Program-made: the position numbers and the translations under genes | The notes under the pieces: generated by a model | Database searches by the model: none | Seen by the model: the letters and a program-made list of their open reading frames with translations, nothing else | Told to the model about the DNA's origin: nothing | In this document: piece by piece, positions 25,678-36,074 of the stretch | Numbering within the stretch: the stretch's first letter is position 1 | Layout: each line of letters starts with the position of its first letter | Origin: Donghicola eburneus | GTDB taxonomy: Bacteria; Pseudomonadota; Alphaproteobacteria; Rhodobacterales; Rhodobacteraceae | Assembly (NCBI RefSeq): GCF_900115865.1 | Contig: NZ_FOXY01000002.1 | Span: forward strand, 485,691-549,690 | Reading direction: 5' to 3' | DNA: 64,000 nucleotides

Positions 25678-27966
25678 TTACCTCGTGATCTTGCCTGCCG
25701 CGTTGGCTGTCAGATGGGCGACAACTTCTTCGCGGGGTCCGTCCACAGCCATACGGCCGTTCTGGAAAATCAATGTGCGCTTGGTCAGCGACAGGATCGG
25801 CAGACGGTGCGTTGCCACAATCGTTGTGCGTCCCTTAAGCCAGCTGTCCAGACGGCTGACCAGAGTGGCTTCGAGAGTTTGGTCCAGCGACGCAGTCGGC
25901 TCGTCCAGAAGAACGATCGGCGGGTTCTGAAGCCATATCCGCGCCCAACCGATGGACTGGCGCTGACCCACGGACAGGCCCTGCCCGCCATCGGTGATCT
26001 CTAGATCAAGACCCTTGTGGTGGCCTTTGACAAAGGGGCCAAGGCCCGCGAAATCCAAGGCTTCGAACAGGCGCTCGTCGTCGCGCTCTAGCTGGTGCAG
26101 GTTCAGGTTCTCGCGCAGCGTGCCTGCGAACAGGCGCACGTCCTGACCCAAGTAGCCTATGTTGCGGCGCAGGTCGCGGGGCGCAATCTGGCCCATGTCC
26201 ACACCGTCAATCATCACGCGGCCTTCGGTCGGCGCATAAAGGCCGGAAAGCAGCTTGAGGAAGGTCGATTTGCCCGAGCCATTTACACCCAGAACTGCGA
26301 CGGACTCACCTTTGCCGATGGCCAAGGCGCGAATGTCCAGAATGGGTGCGCTGTCCTTGTCGTACTTGAACTGGACGTTGCGGAACTCGAAGCTGCCTTC
26401 CAGCTGATCGCGGCGCAGGTAGGTGCGGCCCTCGGCCAAGTCCTGTTCGGCTTCGGCAATCGCGTCCAGTGCATCAAGTGCACCGCGAACGTTTGACCAG
26501 CGAGCCAAGGTTCCCGCGAGCTGGGTCAAAGGAGCCAGTGTCCGGCTGGTCAGAATGCCGACCGCGATAATCGACCCCACGGTGAATTCACCGATAAAGA
26601 CCAGATAGGTGCCTGTAACAACCGCTGCGATGTAAGTAGCTTGCTGGATACCTTGGCTCCAGTAGGTCAGCGCTGTCGCCATGCGGCGCTGTTCGCCCGA
26701 CTTGATCGAGGACAGACCGGTCAATTCCATCCAAAGGCGGCGAATGCGATCTTCGCCGCGCTGTGTCTTGATGGTGTCGAGTTCAAAGATGGTCTCATGC
26801 AGCAAACGCGAAGAGCGGGTAGACGCCCCTTGGCTCTCGCGAGTCAGCTTGATCATCTTCTTTTGCAAGAAGAAGCCGGGCACGACCATGAGGATACCGC
26901 CGATCACCAGAACCCAGACCACGCTACCCGCGATCGAGGCGACAAGGATCAGGAAGACCAGAATGAACGGCAGGTCCGCCAGCGAGCCGATGGACGCCGC
27001 GGTGAAGAATTCACGGACTGATCCGAATTCGCGCATGGCCCCAAACAGCTGCGAGGACGACACCCCACGGCGGTCCGAGCGCATGCCCAAAAGCTTTTCC
27101 ATTAGCATGCGCTGAATGTTCAGCTCGATCTGGCGACCGGCCGAATCCATCAGACGCGCGCGGGCCAGCTTCATCATCGCCTCTAGGCCCAAGGCCACCA
27201 GAGCGCCGATGGCCAGCACCCAAAGGGTTGCCTCTGACTGGTGCGGGATCACGCGGTCGTAAACCTGCAGCGAGAATAGTGCGACCGAGACGGCCAGAAT
27301 GTTCGCAATCAACGATCCCAAAGCGATCTCGCCGATCTGGCGCTTGAACTTGGGGAATTCTCCCCAGAACCAGTGGGTTTCATCCTGGGTCGGGGCGTGG
27401 ATCTTCTTGATCTGCTCGACGCTGACTTCGGCTCGGATCAGGACACCGGCGAAGAATGGTTCGAACTCGGTCAGGGGCACATAGGCGCGATTGTCGACGC
27501 AAGAGGTGTCGTAGATCACCACTTCGCTGCCGATCTGATCCAGCACAAGGATCGACTGACCGCTGACCATCTGCGCGATCGCGGGCCAATGGGCGGGCGT
27601 CAATGCGCCGACGGTCATGATCTTGGTGTGCAGACCGGCGGTTTGCAGACCGGCTGCCAGCGCTTTGGGCTGGGTGGCATCGGCCGTGCCCGACTTCATC
27701 ATAGCGTCCAAAATATCACGCGGCGGGACGTTCACCCCCAGATATCCAGCGTAGACCGAAGCCAGATCGGCGCGCGCTTTGGCTCTGCCCTCGGGGTCGG
27801 CCTTGGGCTTGGTTGCCCACTTGGTCGCGATTTGCGCAATGCCCAGAATAGGATTCGCCGCCTTCTTAGGCGGCGTGACGTCGGGCGGGAGAACCGCCTT
27901 GGCTTTTCCTCCTGCGTCCTTGCCACCGGGTTGTACAGTCAGTGCGATGGGTGCCTTGCTGCTCAT
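25678..27966 (-). CDS. Type I secretion ABC transporter (permease/ATPase)
   Basis: A 762-residue exporter. The N-terminal region (about 60-180) is shaped like a C39 peptidase but lacks the catalytic Cys, the usual C39-like docking domain of RTX/adhesin exporters. A six-helix ABC permease follows (about 225-500), then the ATPase with Walker A GVNGSGKST (near 558), signature LSVGQRQ and Walker B PIVLLDEPTASLD. It powers one-step secretion of the adhesin encoded upstream. Its ATG overlaps the TolC-like gene's stop (ATGA), and it is followed closely by the HlyD-type gene. Confidence 0.94.
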   Translation of the reverse strand: MSSKAPIALTVQPGGKDAGGKAKAVLPPDVTPPKKAANPILGIAQIATKWATKPKADPEGRAKARADLASVYAGYLGVNVPPRDILDAMMKSGTADATQPKALAAGLQTAGLHTKIMTVGALTPAHWPAIAQMVSGQSILVLDQIGSEVVIYDTSCVDNRAYVPLTEFEPFFAGVLIRAEVSVEQIKKIHAPTQDETHWFWGEFPKFKRQIGEIALGSLIANILAVSVALFSLQVYDRVIPHQSEATLWVLAIGALVALGLEAMMKLARARLMDSAGRQIELNIQRMLMEKLLGMRSDRRGVSSSQLFGAMREFGSVREFFTAASIGSLADLPFILVFLILVASIAGSVVWVLVIGGILMVVPGFFLQKKMIKLTRESQGASTRSSRLLHETIFELDTIKTQRGEDRIRRLWMELTGLSSIKSGEQRRMATALTYWSQGIQQATYIAAVVTGTYLVFIGEFTVGSIIAVGILTSRTLAPLTQLAGTLARWSNVRGALDALDAIAEAEQDLAEGRTYLRRDQLEGSFEFRNVQFKYDKDSAPILDIRALAIGKGESVAVLGVNGSGKSTFLKLLSGLYAPTEGRVMIDGVDMGQIAPRDLRRNIGYLGQDVRLFAGTLRENLNLHQLERDDERLFEALDFAGLGPFVKGHHKGLDLEITDGGQGLSVGQRQSIGWARIWLQNPPIVLLDEPTASLDQTLEATLVSRLDSWLKGRTTIVATHRLPILSLTKRTLIFQNGRMAVDGPREEVVAHLTANAAGKITR

Positions 27967-29258
27967 ACGTCATCCCCGTCTACCAACAGACCGAATTCCT
28001 CGGCCATCTGCAGTTTTGTCAGGATCGCGTCGTACTTCAGCCCGACATGTTCGAGCCGGCGCGAAACCATGGTTTCGTAAACATTCACCACATCCATCAC
28101 CTGACGCTGGCCAGCCTCATACTGCTCTTGAAAGGTCCGATAGTTCGAGACCGATTGACGGGCCAGTGTCCCAGTATTCGCGCTCTGACGGTCGAGCGAC
28201 GCGAGGTATTCACGCAGGCGGGCAATCTTGCGATCCGAGTCCTCTTGCGCCTGTTCAATGCGGGCCGCGGCAGCTTTCTTGTCTGCCTCGATGGCGCCCA
28301 ACGCGGCGCCGGTCCCCAGACCGATCAGATTGTCGGTTTCTACTGTGACACCCAAATCGGTGCTCACGTTGCTCGCGGTGCCGCCAGCGGTCAGCGACGG
28401 CAAGAAGCCTGCGCGCTCAATCTTGGTTTCGGCGACGTCGCGTTCCATCTCGGCCCGGGCACGAAGCACGTCCAGCGGCTGCACACCTGCGGGGAACATC
28501 GGCACGTCGGCCACGCCAGACACGTGGTCCAGAGGATACGCCGACATCGCGGCCAATTCGGCCAGCGCGGTCCGCTCTGCCTCTAAGTCAGCATTCAGGG
28601 TTTCGCGTGCCTCGTCCAGTTTCAGACGTAGCACCTGCTCGTCCGAGGTATCGGATACCCCCCCCGCCACACGCGCTTCCATGATGCGCATGAATTCGGT
28701 CATATCAGCTGCGGCCTGACGGGTAATCCCGACACGGGCGCGGGCCTTTTCGGCCTGAAGGTACAGCTCCAGCGCAGTCATTACACGGCGGTTGCTGTCC
28801 TCGGACAGGGTGACAGCGGCGACTTCGACGTCAGCACGGGCTAGCTCTCGCTCGGCCTTGCGCTTGCCATTGTCGAACAGCACCTGCTCGATGAACAGGC
28901 TCGCAACGAAATCGCTCATGCTGGTCAAGGAGATCGACGGCCCCAACTGCGGCAGCCAGTTCTTGTCTGCAGCCTTGGAACGCAGAAGCGCGGCACGCAA
29001 CTCGGCCTCGGCCGCTCGTGCGTTCGCAGCCATCACCGCGTCTGCCACGGTGTCGTACGGGCTTTGGTCAGGCAGCAGGCTTTCACGCGCTTGAAGGGTG
29101 GCAATGATTTCAGAGCGCTGCTCTTGAATCATTGCCGCATCCGGCTCGGCAGCACCAGACGCAAACGGAGACCCTTGGGTCTCTTCGTAACTTTTACCGA
29201 AACAGCCAGCCAGCGCAAAGACGGCAACGCTGGCAGCGAGGGTCGCTGCCCGTCTCAT
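27963..29258 (-). CDS. TolC-family outer-membrane channel, lipoprotein type
   Basis: A 431-residue outer-membrane efflux protein. The signal peptide ends FALAGC, so the mature protein is likely lipidated at Cys18, as in NodT/OprM-like channels and unlike E. coli TolC. Two OEP repeats are recognisable by their long helices (ARARAEMERDVAETKIERAG; ADKKAAAARIEQAQEDSDRK). ATG 29258 is preferred because it gives a clean signal peptide; GTG 29282 would add eight residues. A four-base overlap joins it to the ABC exporter gene. It provides the outer-membrane exit for the adhesin. Confidence 0.9.
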   Translation of the reverse strand: MRRAATLAASVAVFALAGCFGKSYEETQGSPFASGAAEPDAAMIQEQRSEIIATLQARESLLPDQSPYDTVADAVMAANARAAEAELRAALLRSKAADKNWLPQLGPSISLTSMSDFVASLFIEQVLFDNGKRKAERELARADVEVAAVTLSEDSNRRVMTALELYLQAEKARARVGITRQAAADMTEFMRIMEARVAGGVSDTSDEQVLRLKLDEARETLNADLEAERTALAELAAMSAYPLDHVSGVADVPMFPAGVQPLDVLRARAEMERDVAETKIERAGFLPSLTAGGTASNVSTDLGVTVETDNLIGLGTGAALGAIEADKKAAAARIEQAQEDSDRKIARLREYLASLDRQSANTGTLARQSVSNYRTFQEQYEAGQRQVMDVVNVYETMVSRRLEHVGLKYDAILTKLQMAEEFGLLVDGDDV

Positions 29259-29317
29259 GTATTCAGAACTCCGCTCGTGCACCGTTATGATTTTTTAGTT
29301 CGGTGCGGGCCTCAAAG

Positions 29318-29340
29318 AGCGGCGCGTGGTCCGCGCCGCC
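29318..29340 (-). terminator. GC hairpin between adhesin and channel genes
   Basis: GCGGCGCG pairs with CGCGCCGC with a loop of five bases. On the minus strand only TCTTTG follows, so a partial terminator or mRNA-stabilising hairpin is more likely than a full stop. It could lower secretion-gene expression relative to the adhesin. Confidence 0.45.
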
Positions 29341-29358
29341 CTGTCTTGCTCGTTATGA

Positions 29359-31773
29359 TCAGGTGTTGAACTGAATGTCTTCGTCCACCACGATGGTCGC
29401 GCCATCGTCGCCGACTGTGTAGACATCGTAGGTCTGGCCATCGATCGTCTGGGTCTCGCCGGTCGCGGTTGCGCCGGTTACGGTGACGGTGTCATCGCTT
29501 TCACCCGCAATCGTGACAGTGTCGCCATTTTCCGACAAACCTTGGATCTGCTCTTCGGTCAGTTCGAGCGTGGCATCCGACAAGAAGGACAGGTCGATCG
29601 TGTCGATGTTGAACTCACCAAGGCCGGTCCAATCGGTGTCGACTGCGGTGTCATCGTTGTCCGGCAGAGCGATATACACCGAAGACGAGTTGCCTGCGTC
29701 ATCCGAGTTTTCGAGGATCGCGTCGTTGCCCAAGGTGCCGTTGATACCGGTTTCGAAGTCGACGCTGGTGTATGTCGCCAGTTCGGTCGCGGTGGTCGCA
29801 ACCTCAGACGCCGCACCACCCTCTGTGACCGAGTAGACCTGCACACCTTCGCTCTCGCCGGTCGTACGGAAGCCAACGGTGTTCACGTTGTCCTGCGAAA
29901 TGGTGATGAAGCCAGCGTTCAGCGTCTCGGGGACCACGTTGTCGATGGTGATGGTTGTGTCATCGCCGTAGTCATCGCCGATGCCATCGGTGTTGCCCGC
30001 AAGATCGGTGACGTCGAGTTGAACCAGAACCTCACCATTGTTCACTTCGGGAACGACCGAAGCGTCGAAGGTCACAGTCCATTCGCCAGTGGTGGGATCC
30101 ACAGTGGCAAGCGTCTGGGTGCTGTCATCGCCGTTCAGGGTCACGTAGACCTCGGTCGCGCCGATTTCAGCAGTACCGGTCAGGGTCAGGCCATCCGCTG
30201 TATCTTCGGAGTTGAACACGGTGCCGGTCGGGGTCAGATCATCAATGGCCAGATTGGTCACAACGGTGTCGACATAGACGGTGCCGGTCGCGCTGACGGT
30301 GCCATCGTTGGGATCCGCATCGGGGTTGCCCTCGACTGCGGTGTTACCCTCGTCGTCGGTCGCATAGATGTAGAGCGGCACGTCGTAGCGGTCGCCCAAA
30401 GTGACCTCGTCCTCTGGCACAACCAGTTCCCAGTTGCCGGTGTCGTCTGCAGTAACGGTGTACTCGGTGGTGCCCTGCTCGCCGCCAACGCGGATGGTCA
30501 CGGTTGCGCCTGCTTCGGCCGTCCCGGTCAGGGTCACGCCGTCATCTGCGACCTCTTCTGCGTTCGCAGTAAAGTCGTCATCATACGCAGTGCCTTCGTT
30601 GCCAAAGGACTCGTAGTCTGCGGTCACATAAGTCTCGGTATCGAGCGCCAGCTCATCGGTCGTGGTGATCGAGTTGCCGTAGATGTCGGTCGAGACGATG
30701 GTGATGGGGGTGTTGCGGACACCGTCGGGATTAGCATCACCATCAGCGACTTCGTCCGAGGTGAATGCAATGCTCCAAGAGCCATCGTCTGCAACGATGG
30801 TGTCGCGCGTGGTGCCGTCAATGGTCAGTGCAACGGTGGAACCCGGCTCGCCCTCGCCGACGATCAGAACACCATCCTGATCTTCGTATTCTTCTTCGTT
30901 CCAGACATCGTCGGTCGAAACGGCACCATCAGTGATGATGGTTTCCGGCGGGATGGTGTCGACAAAGACAGACGGACCCTCGAGGTTGGTCACAGTACCA
31001 TCGGGGTCGGTGATGGTGACCTCGGCAATGTGGCTGCCTTCGTCGGGAATGTTGCCCGGTTCGGTCGAAACTTGCCAGTCGCCATTATCATCTGCGGTGG
31101 TCGTCAGAGTCACGTCGCCGATAACAACTTCAACAGTCGATCCTGCAGGCGCGGTGCCGGTGATCGGAACCGACTGCGTTTCTTCGTCCGAAGTGACAGT
31201 GTAATCACCTGGATCAACGGTGGGCACGACCGGCGTGTTGGTCGAGTCATCACCGCTGCCATCGTCATCATCGCCATCGGCCAAGGCCGCCAGGCCCAAG
31301 AGACCCGCTGCTGCCAGACCGGCCGGTCCAAGGCCCGCGAGCGCGGCGGGTGCCAGCATCGCGACGGCTTCGTCATCTTCGGGTGCCATGGCGAAAATCT
31401 CATCGCCATCGACAAAGATCAGCTCGTCCGATGGGCTCCACTTGCCCCAGGTCGCAACGTCTGCGTATCCACCAAAGGTCGACGCGCCTTCTTCGCCGGT
31501 GATAATCACCTGCGACAGTTCACCGTCGGCCGATACGAACAGCTTGTTTTCCGCGCCACTGAAATAATCTTGCAGCACAATCACGCGGCCGTCAGCCAGC
31601 GCGATTTGAAGGTTGGCCCCCTCACGCACGTAATTCATGACTGAATCACGACGCAAATTCAGAGAGATTTCCTGGCCACCTGTAACTTGAAGAACGGTCT
31701 GGCCGCCCTCTCCTGCTAAGCCACCACGATAAATACCTGTGCCGTCCTTGACGACATAGTCAACTGACTGCAT
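29359..31773 (-). CDS. BapA-prefix Ig-repeat adhesin, type I secretion substrate
   Basis: An 804-residue acidic surface protein with no Sec signal peptide. Residues 1-130 are a BapA/Bap-LapF prefix domain. A hydrophobic Ala/Gly stretch with LAAAGLL (about 140-166) and an Asp-rich linker follow. About five bacterial Ig-like repeats of 95-105 residues then appear, each with GTAEAGATVTI-type and WTVTFDASVVP-type strands. The C-terminal 120 residues contain IDLSFLSDATLELTEEQI and end in a short secretion-signal-like DGQTYDVYTVGDDGAT segment. No RTX nonapeptides are seen. GGAG precedes ATG 31773. It is the cargo of the exporter genes downstream and probably mediates surface attachment or biofilm formation. 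Confidence 0.85.
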   Translation of the reverse strand: MQSVDYVVKDGTGIYRGGLAGEGGQTVLQVTGGQEISLNLRRDSVMNYVREGANLQIALADGRVIVLQDYFSGAENKLFVSADGELSQVIITGEEGASTFGGYADVATWGKWSPSDELIFVDGDEIFAMAPEDDEAVAMLAPAALAGLGPAGLAAAGLLGLAALADGDDDDGSGDDSTNTPVVPTVDPGDYTVTSDEETQSVPITGTAPAGSTVEVVIGDVTLTTTADDNGDWQVSTEPGNIPDEGSHIAEVTITDPDGTVTNLEGPSVFVDTIPPETIITDGAVSTDDVWNEEEYEDQDGVLIVGEGEPGSTVALTIDGTTRDTIVADDGSWSIAFTSDEVADGDANPDGVRNTPITIVSTDIYGNSITTTDELALDTETYVTADYESFGNEGTAYDDDFTANAEEVADDGVTLTGTAEAGATVTIRVGGEQGTTEYTVTADDTGNWELVVPEDEVTLGDRYDVPLYIYATDDEGNTAVEGNPDADPNDGTVSATGTVYVDTVVTNLAIDDLTPTGTVFNSEDTADGLTLTGTAEIGATEVYVTLNGDDSTQTLATVDPTTGEWTVTFDASVVPEVNNGEVLVQLDVTDLAGNTDGIGDDYGDDTTITIDNVVPETLNAGFITISQDNVNTVGFRTTGESEGVQVYSVTEGGAASEVATTATELATYTSVDFETGINGTLGNDAILENSDDAGNSSSVYIALPDNDDTAVDTDWTGLGEFNIDTIDLSFLSDATLELTEEQIQGLSENGDTVTIAGESDDTVTVTGATATGETQTIDGQTYDVYTVGDDGATIVVDEDIQFNT

Positions 31774-32429
31774 TGCTCTGCTCCGCCTCAAATAGGCCCG
31801 TCTTTTCGCGTGGCCTTATTACCATTGGTACTGAAGCTACCCCCTTTTGGACACAATCTCCAGTATTTTTGGGGGAGCGGGGCCCATTGTGGCCTAAATC
31901 ACGCTCTATCGGACAATTCGCATGGATAGGAGGGCGGAAATCACCGAAGGCTAGCCCGTTTGATCTATATTTTTGCAACAGCACATTCCGATCACAAAGA
32001 TTGTTGCAAAGACTCTCCAGACGCGAGTCGGCGCGGTTCGCACGAGCTTCCTGCTCTAACACAGGCGTCTCGCGCAGAATTTCCGGATTATCCACAGGCC
32101 CGAAGAATCGAGTTTCTATCCGTGATCAGACGCATCGCGAATCTGTAATTTCGTCGTTTTCCTTTTGTTTTTCGCGCCCAATTCGAATTCTGCCCTTCCG
32201 CAAAGGAAGCCCTCCGGACCATATCCGTTATCCATAGTTACGAACTCCAGGTGGCCCTCCAGAAAGAGTCCCACTCTCAACTTGAGATAGGAGGCGTGCC
32301 ATTTCTCTTTCGTATAGACGAGGATGCGCAGTATTTAGCTCTCAGGCCCTGCTCTCTATTTTGTATTTTTGTCGGTCGCATAGCTGCGTTTTCGGGCAAC
32401 CGCACCGCTTTGAGGCGAAGATTGGGCAA
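31774..32429. promoter_or_regulatory. Long control region upstream of the adhesin operon
   Basis: About 650 bases with no supported gene, AT-richer than the flanks. It includes a nine-base inverted repeat, TTTGCAACA at 31972-31980 and TGTTGCAAA at 32002-32010 (centres 30 bases apart, about three helical turns), and an exact DnaA-box sequence TTATCCACA at 32088-32096. The position, 200-330 bases before the adhesin start, fits a regulated promoter. The binding proteins are unknown. Confidence 0.45.
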
Positions 32430-32461
32430 GAAAAAGGCCCGCACCACTGGGTGCAGGCCTT
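32430..32461 (-). terminator. Terminator after purU
   Basis: On the minus strand AAGGCCTGCACC pairs with GGTGCGGGCCTT around a short loop and TTTTTCTT follows. Confidence 0.9.
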
Positions 32462-32485
32462 GCTGAGTTTAATTGTGGCGGACGC

Positions 32486-33370
32486 TTAGCCCATGCGCTC
32501 AGACGCGTAGGAACCCGGGCTCGCGGGGAAGACCACGGTCTTGTTGCCGTTCAGGAAGACGCGGCGGTGAATGTGCGCATGGATCGCACGGGCCAGAACT
32601 TGAGCTTCGACGTCACGGCCCAGCGAGACGTAGTCGTCGGGGCTCTGCGCGTGGGTCACGCGGATGATGTCCTGTTCGATGATCGGACCTTCGTCCAGAT
32701 CGGCAGTGACGTAGTGCGATGTCGCGCCGATCAGCTTCACACCGCGCTCAAACGCCTGCTTGTAAGGGTTTGCCCCTTTGAAGGAGGGCAGGAACGAGTG
32801 GTGAATGTTGATGATGCGGCCGGACATCTTCTGGCACATCTCGTCCGACAGGATCTGCATGTAGCGCGCCAGAACAATCAGATCGGCGCCAGTGTCGGTG
32901 ACGACCTGCATGATCTGCGCCTCGGCCTGAGGCTTGTTCTCTTTGGTCACCTTGATGCAATGGAAGGGGATGTCATGGTTCACGACGACCTTCTGGTAGT
33001 CCATGTGGTTCGAGATCACCGCTACGATATCGATGGGCAGCGCGCCGATGCGCCAGCGGTACAGCAGGTCGTTCAGGCAGTGGCCAAAACGCGAGACCAT
33101 GATGACGACTTTCATCTTCTCGGACTCGTCATGGAAGGTGAAGTCCATGTCGAACTCGCCCGCCAGACCGCCAAAGCCTTCTTCCAACTCGGGCAGCTCT
33201 TTGCCCTGCTCGCTACTGAAGCTGACGCGCATAAAGAAGTTGCCAGTTTGCTTGTCATCAAACTGCGAGCTGTCGGTGATGTTGCAGCCTTTGTCAGCGA
33301 GGTAGTTTGCGATGGCGGCCACGATCCCGCGGGTCGAGGGGCAGGTGACGGTCAGAGCATACTTTGTCAT
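32486..33370 (-). CDS. purU: Formyltetrahydrofolate deformylase
   Basis: A 294-residue enzyme that hydrolyses 10-formyl-THF to formate and THF, balancing one-carbon pools. An N-terminal ACT domain (1-80) precedes a formyltransferase-like catalytic domain with INIHHSFLPSFKGANPY and DLDEGPIIEQD, which hold the catalytic His and Asp. AAGGA precedes ATG 33370; the frame beyond, to 33487, is not coding-like. Many marine Alphaproteobacteria carry it with folate-dependent demethylation genes, but none lie here. Confidence 0.95.
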   Translation of the reverse strand: MTKYALTVTCPSTRGIVAAIANYLADKGCNITDSSQFDDKQTGNFFMRVSFSSEQGKELPELEEGFGGLAGEFDMDFTFHDESEKMKVVIMVSRFGHCLNDLLYRWRIGALPIDIVAVISNHMDYQKVVVNHDIPFHCIKVTKENKPQAEAQIMQVVTDTGADLIVLARYMQILSDEMCQKMSGRIINIHHSFLPSFKGANPYKQAFERGVKLIGATSHYVTADLDEGPIIEQDIIRVTHAQSPDDYVSLGRDVEAQVLARAIHAHIHRRVFLNGNKTVVFPASPGSYASERMG

Positions 33371-33673
33371 GCGTGTGATCCTTGAGCGGTCGTCTTGAGC
33401 GTGAAATACGATAAGTGTTGGCGTAGAACTGCGCCTCGGCCCGCGTGGTTTCCCCTTTGGTGACGCAGAGCAGCTTTCCTGAAGCAATTCCTAGCGCGTC
33501 GTTTTGGAAAGAATCTGTCGGAAAACGCCAGATCACCTGCGATTAGCGTCCTGCGCTGTTGCGAGCGGCAAAGAGTATCTGCAGCGTCCATCCGCGTTCT
33601 GTTCCAATTCCAAGGTCCACCCCGAACCTGAGGCGTGCGGGCGAGTATCCTGATCCCCTGCCCTATCGGAACG
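33371..33673. other. Intergenic region upstream of purU
   Basis: About 300 bases with no credible gene. It presumably holds the purU promoter; no riboswitch-like structure was recognised by eye. Confidence 0.4.
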
Positions 33674-33708
33674 AAAAAACGCCCGCTTTCTGACGAAAGG
33701 GGCGTTTC
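33674..33708 (-). terminator. Terminator after aroQ
   Basis: On the minus strand AAACGCCC pairs with GGGCGTTT, extended by TTTC/GAAA with a bulge, and ends in TTTTTT. Confidence 0.85.
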
Positions 33709-33766
33709 GATGTCTGCGATGGGAACAGGGGTTTCCGATGATGGACGCCTCGTACCGATGGGAACG

Positions 33767-34201
33767 TTAGACCAACTGAACCAGACGGCGCAGCGCGGCC
33801 ATATAACCTTCGATGCCCAGACCAGCGATCACGGCGGTCGCGATATCAGAGACATAAGAATGGTGACGGAAAGCTTCGCGCGCATGCACGTTCGAAATAT
33901 GCACTTCAAAGATCGGCATCTCGCAGGTGACGAGTGCATCTCGGATCGCCACCGACGTGTGCGTGTAGGCGGCGGGATTAATCACGATCCCGCAGGCCTC
34001 GAGCCGCGCGCGCTGAACCAGCTCGACGATTTCGCCTTCGTGGTTGCTCTGGGCAAAGACCAGATCATGCCCATGCTCCGACGCCAATGCACGGCACTTG
34101 GCTTCAACATCAGCCAGCGTGTCATAGCCGTAGACTTCGGGTTGGCGGGTCCCCAGCATATTCAGGTTGGGCCCGTTCAGGACAAAAATCGGTTTCGACA
34201 T
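33767..34201 (-). CDS. aroQ: Type II 3-dehydroquinate dehydratase
   Basis: A 144-residue dodecameric enzyme of the shikimate pathway. The catalytic Tyr lies in PEVYGYDTL near residue 24, [16 protein letters not shown] holds the substrate-binding Asn, and [17 protein letters not shown] carries the catalytic His region. Length is normal. Monocistronic, with a terminator downstream. Confidence 0.97.
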   Translation of the reverse strand: MSKPIFVLNGPNLNMLGTRQPEVYGYDTLADVEAKCRALASEHGHDLVFAQSNHEGEIVELVQRARLEACGIVINPAAYTHTSVAIRDALVTCEMPIFEVHISNVHAREAFRHHSYVSDIATAVIAGLGIEGYMAALRRLVQLV

Positions 34202-34450
34202 AGGAATGCTCCGGAATAACTCTGCTAAGGCCTCTCAAATTCCACGGCTCCGGTCAATTGTGTAGCGTGGTCCGGTCGGCGGCCGCAGCCCCACACTTCT
34301 GGATGGGGCCCTCAGCGCGAGCCTACTTTTTCACAGGCAATGCAGTCCGATGCGCGGAGCGGCACGCTGCCAGCTGCGGTTAAACTACAGGTCACTCTTC
34401 CGTTCCACGCGGCACGCCATGGTGGTAGCCGTCAGCTTTGGAGCCCATCC

Positions 34451-36070
34451 ATGCGCCTATCTCTCAAGTTTCGCCTTGTGGTAACGTTTCTGCTGCAATT
34501 CGCATTTCTCGTCGGCATGGGGGTTCTGGTTCTTTATGAACTCAGCCGCATTCAGGCCAACAGCGACGCCATCGTGAACGAGAATTTCAAACGTGTGCAA
34601 ATCTTTGATGAGCTTGCCGAACGCCAAGCCGTGATCCAGCGCATCATGCGAGATTACCTGTTGCTCGACGCCAAAGAGCAGCGCCGTTCCTTCAAGGCGG
34701 AACTCAAGGCGAACCGCGCGCAACTCGACGACCGCTTAGCCAAAGCGCGCGACGGGGCCTCGCCCGAGACGCTGGCGCTGCTGGACCGTTACTCTGGTCT
34801 GCGAAACGAGTTGGAAACGATCAACAAGAAGGTCATGCAGGTCCTGACCTTTGGTGGCGCCAGCAAGGCAGGCGAGTTGCTCTATATGAACAGCTCTATC
34901 GTCGACTCCGAAATGGCCACGCTGATCGGCGGAATCTTGGAAAAGGAACGCAAGGCGATGGACGCCGCACTGGTCCAATCAGCCAAGACCTTTGACCAAG
35001 CGCGGATGATTGCAATCGGTCTTCTCGCTGTCGCAGCTCTGGTCTCTATCGTTTCTTCAATTAGCACCGTGTCCACCCTGTCCCGCGGTTTTCGCAAGGC
35101 CAATGACCTGAGCGCGCGCGTAGCAGATGGGGATCTGACGCAGACGGCGCGACACAAAGACAGAAACGAGATTGGCGACCTGCTGGACAACTTGAACCGG
35201 ATGGTGACGAGTCTGCGCGGGATCGTCGGCGAAGTGTCGACAGGTGCTCAGAATGTGGCGATCGGGTCGAACCAGATGGCACAAACCTCCGAGGATTTGC
35301 GTACCTCAGCGACCACGCAAGCCAGTTCGACCGAGAGTGTATCTGCTGCAATCGAACAGATGACAGCCAACATCGCTCAAACAGCCGAGAACGCCGCCGA
35401 GACCGAGAAATTCGCAGCCGAAGCAGCGATTGAGGCACGCCAGAGCGGCGACGCAGTGACCCAGTCCATGTCTGCCCTTCACGACATTCTGGCCAAGATC
35501 GAAGTCGTCCAAGAGATCGCGCGACAGACCGACCTGCTGGCCCTGAACGCTGCGGTCGAGGCCGCTCGGGCGGGGGAACATGGCCGTGGGTTTGCGGTTG
35601 TCGCCTCGGAAGTGCGCAAGCTGGCAGAGCGCAGCCAGTATGCCGCAACCGAGATCGGCGCGATCTCTCATGGCACCGTCGATGCAGCCCAGAACGCCAG
35701 CGAAATGCTATCAAAGCTGGTCACGGCAATCGAACAGACATCCGACCTTGTGGCGGGTATTTCGCGGTCTAATGCTGAAATCTCGATGGGCGCGCAGAGC
35801 GTGCGCCAGACGATCTTGGAACTTGATGGCTCGACGCAGGCGAACGATGCCGCCTCCGAGGAGCTGTCGTCCACTGCCGAAGAGCTGTCTGCACAGGCCG
35901 CCACGTTGCGCGATTCGATCCGCATCTTTCGCCTGAGCGACGACATCGGCGAACCGAGCCCCGAGACCGATCTAAGCGAATTCGTTGTCGCCAGCGACAC
36001 ACCAATTGAGCTGTCGCTGAACGAGGACGCGGACAAGAAGGACCAGAAAGTAGACTTCACGCCCGCCTAA
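34451..36070 (+). CDS. Methyl-accepting chemotaxis protein
   Basis: A 539-residue inner-membrane chemoreceptor. TM1 spans about 9-31, a periplasmic four-helix-bundle ligand domain about 32-185, TM2 about 187-208, HAMP about 210-262, and the MCP signalling domain the rest, with the hairpin tip [21 protein letters not shown] near residue 355. The ligand domain is of the 4HB_MCP type. No C-terminal CheR-tethering pentapeptide is seen. GGAG eight bases before ATG 34451 sets the start; a longer frame from 34340 lacks support. No other chemotaxis gene is adjacent. Confidence 0.92.
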   Translation: MRLSLKFRLVVTFLLQFAFLVGMGVLVLYELSRIQANSDAIVNENFKRVQIFDELAERQAVIQRIMRDYLLLDAKEQRRSFKAELKANRAQLDDRLAKARDGASPETLALLDRYSGLRNELETINKKVMQVLTFGGASKAGELLYMNSSIVDSEMATLIGGILEKERKAMDAALVQSAKTFDQARMIAIGLLAVAALVSIVSSISTVSTLSRGFRKANDLSARVADGDLTQTARHKDRNEIGDLLDNLNRMVTSLRGIVGEVSTGAQNVAIGSNQMAQTSEDLRTSATTQASSTESVSAAIEQMTANIAQTAENAAETEKFAAEAAIEARQSGDAVTQSMSALHDILAKIEVVQEIARQTDLLALNAAVEAARAGEHGRGFAVVASEVRKLAERSQYAATEIGAISHGTVDAAQNASEMLSKLVTAIEQTSDLVAGISRSNAEISMGAQSVRQTILELDGSTQANDAASEELSSTAEELSAQAATLRDSIRIFRLSDDIGEPSPETDLSEFVVASDTPIELSLNEDADKKDQKVDFTPA

Positions 36071-36074
36071 GATT

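Noticed and set aside
29542..31644. 700-codon plus-strand open frame opposite the adhesin
   Set aside because: Antisense to the repeat-rich adhesin gene; it mirrors its repeats, lacks any signal or family motif, and the adhesin fits the secretion operon.
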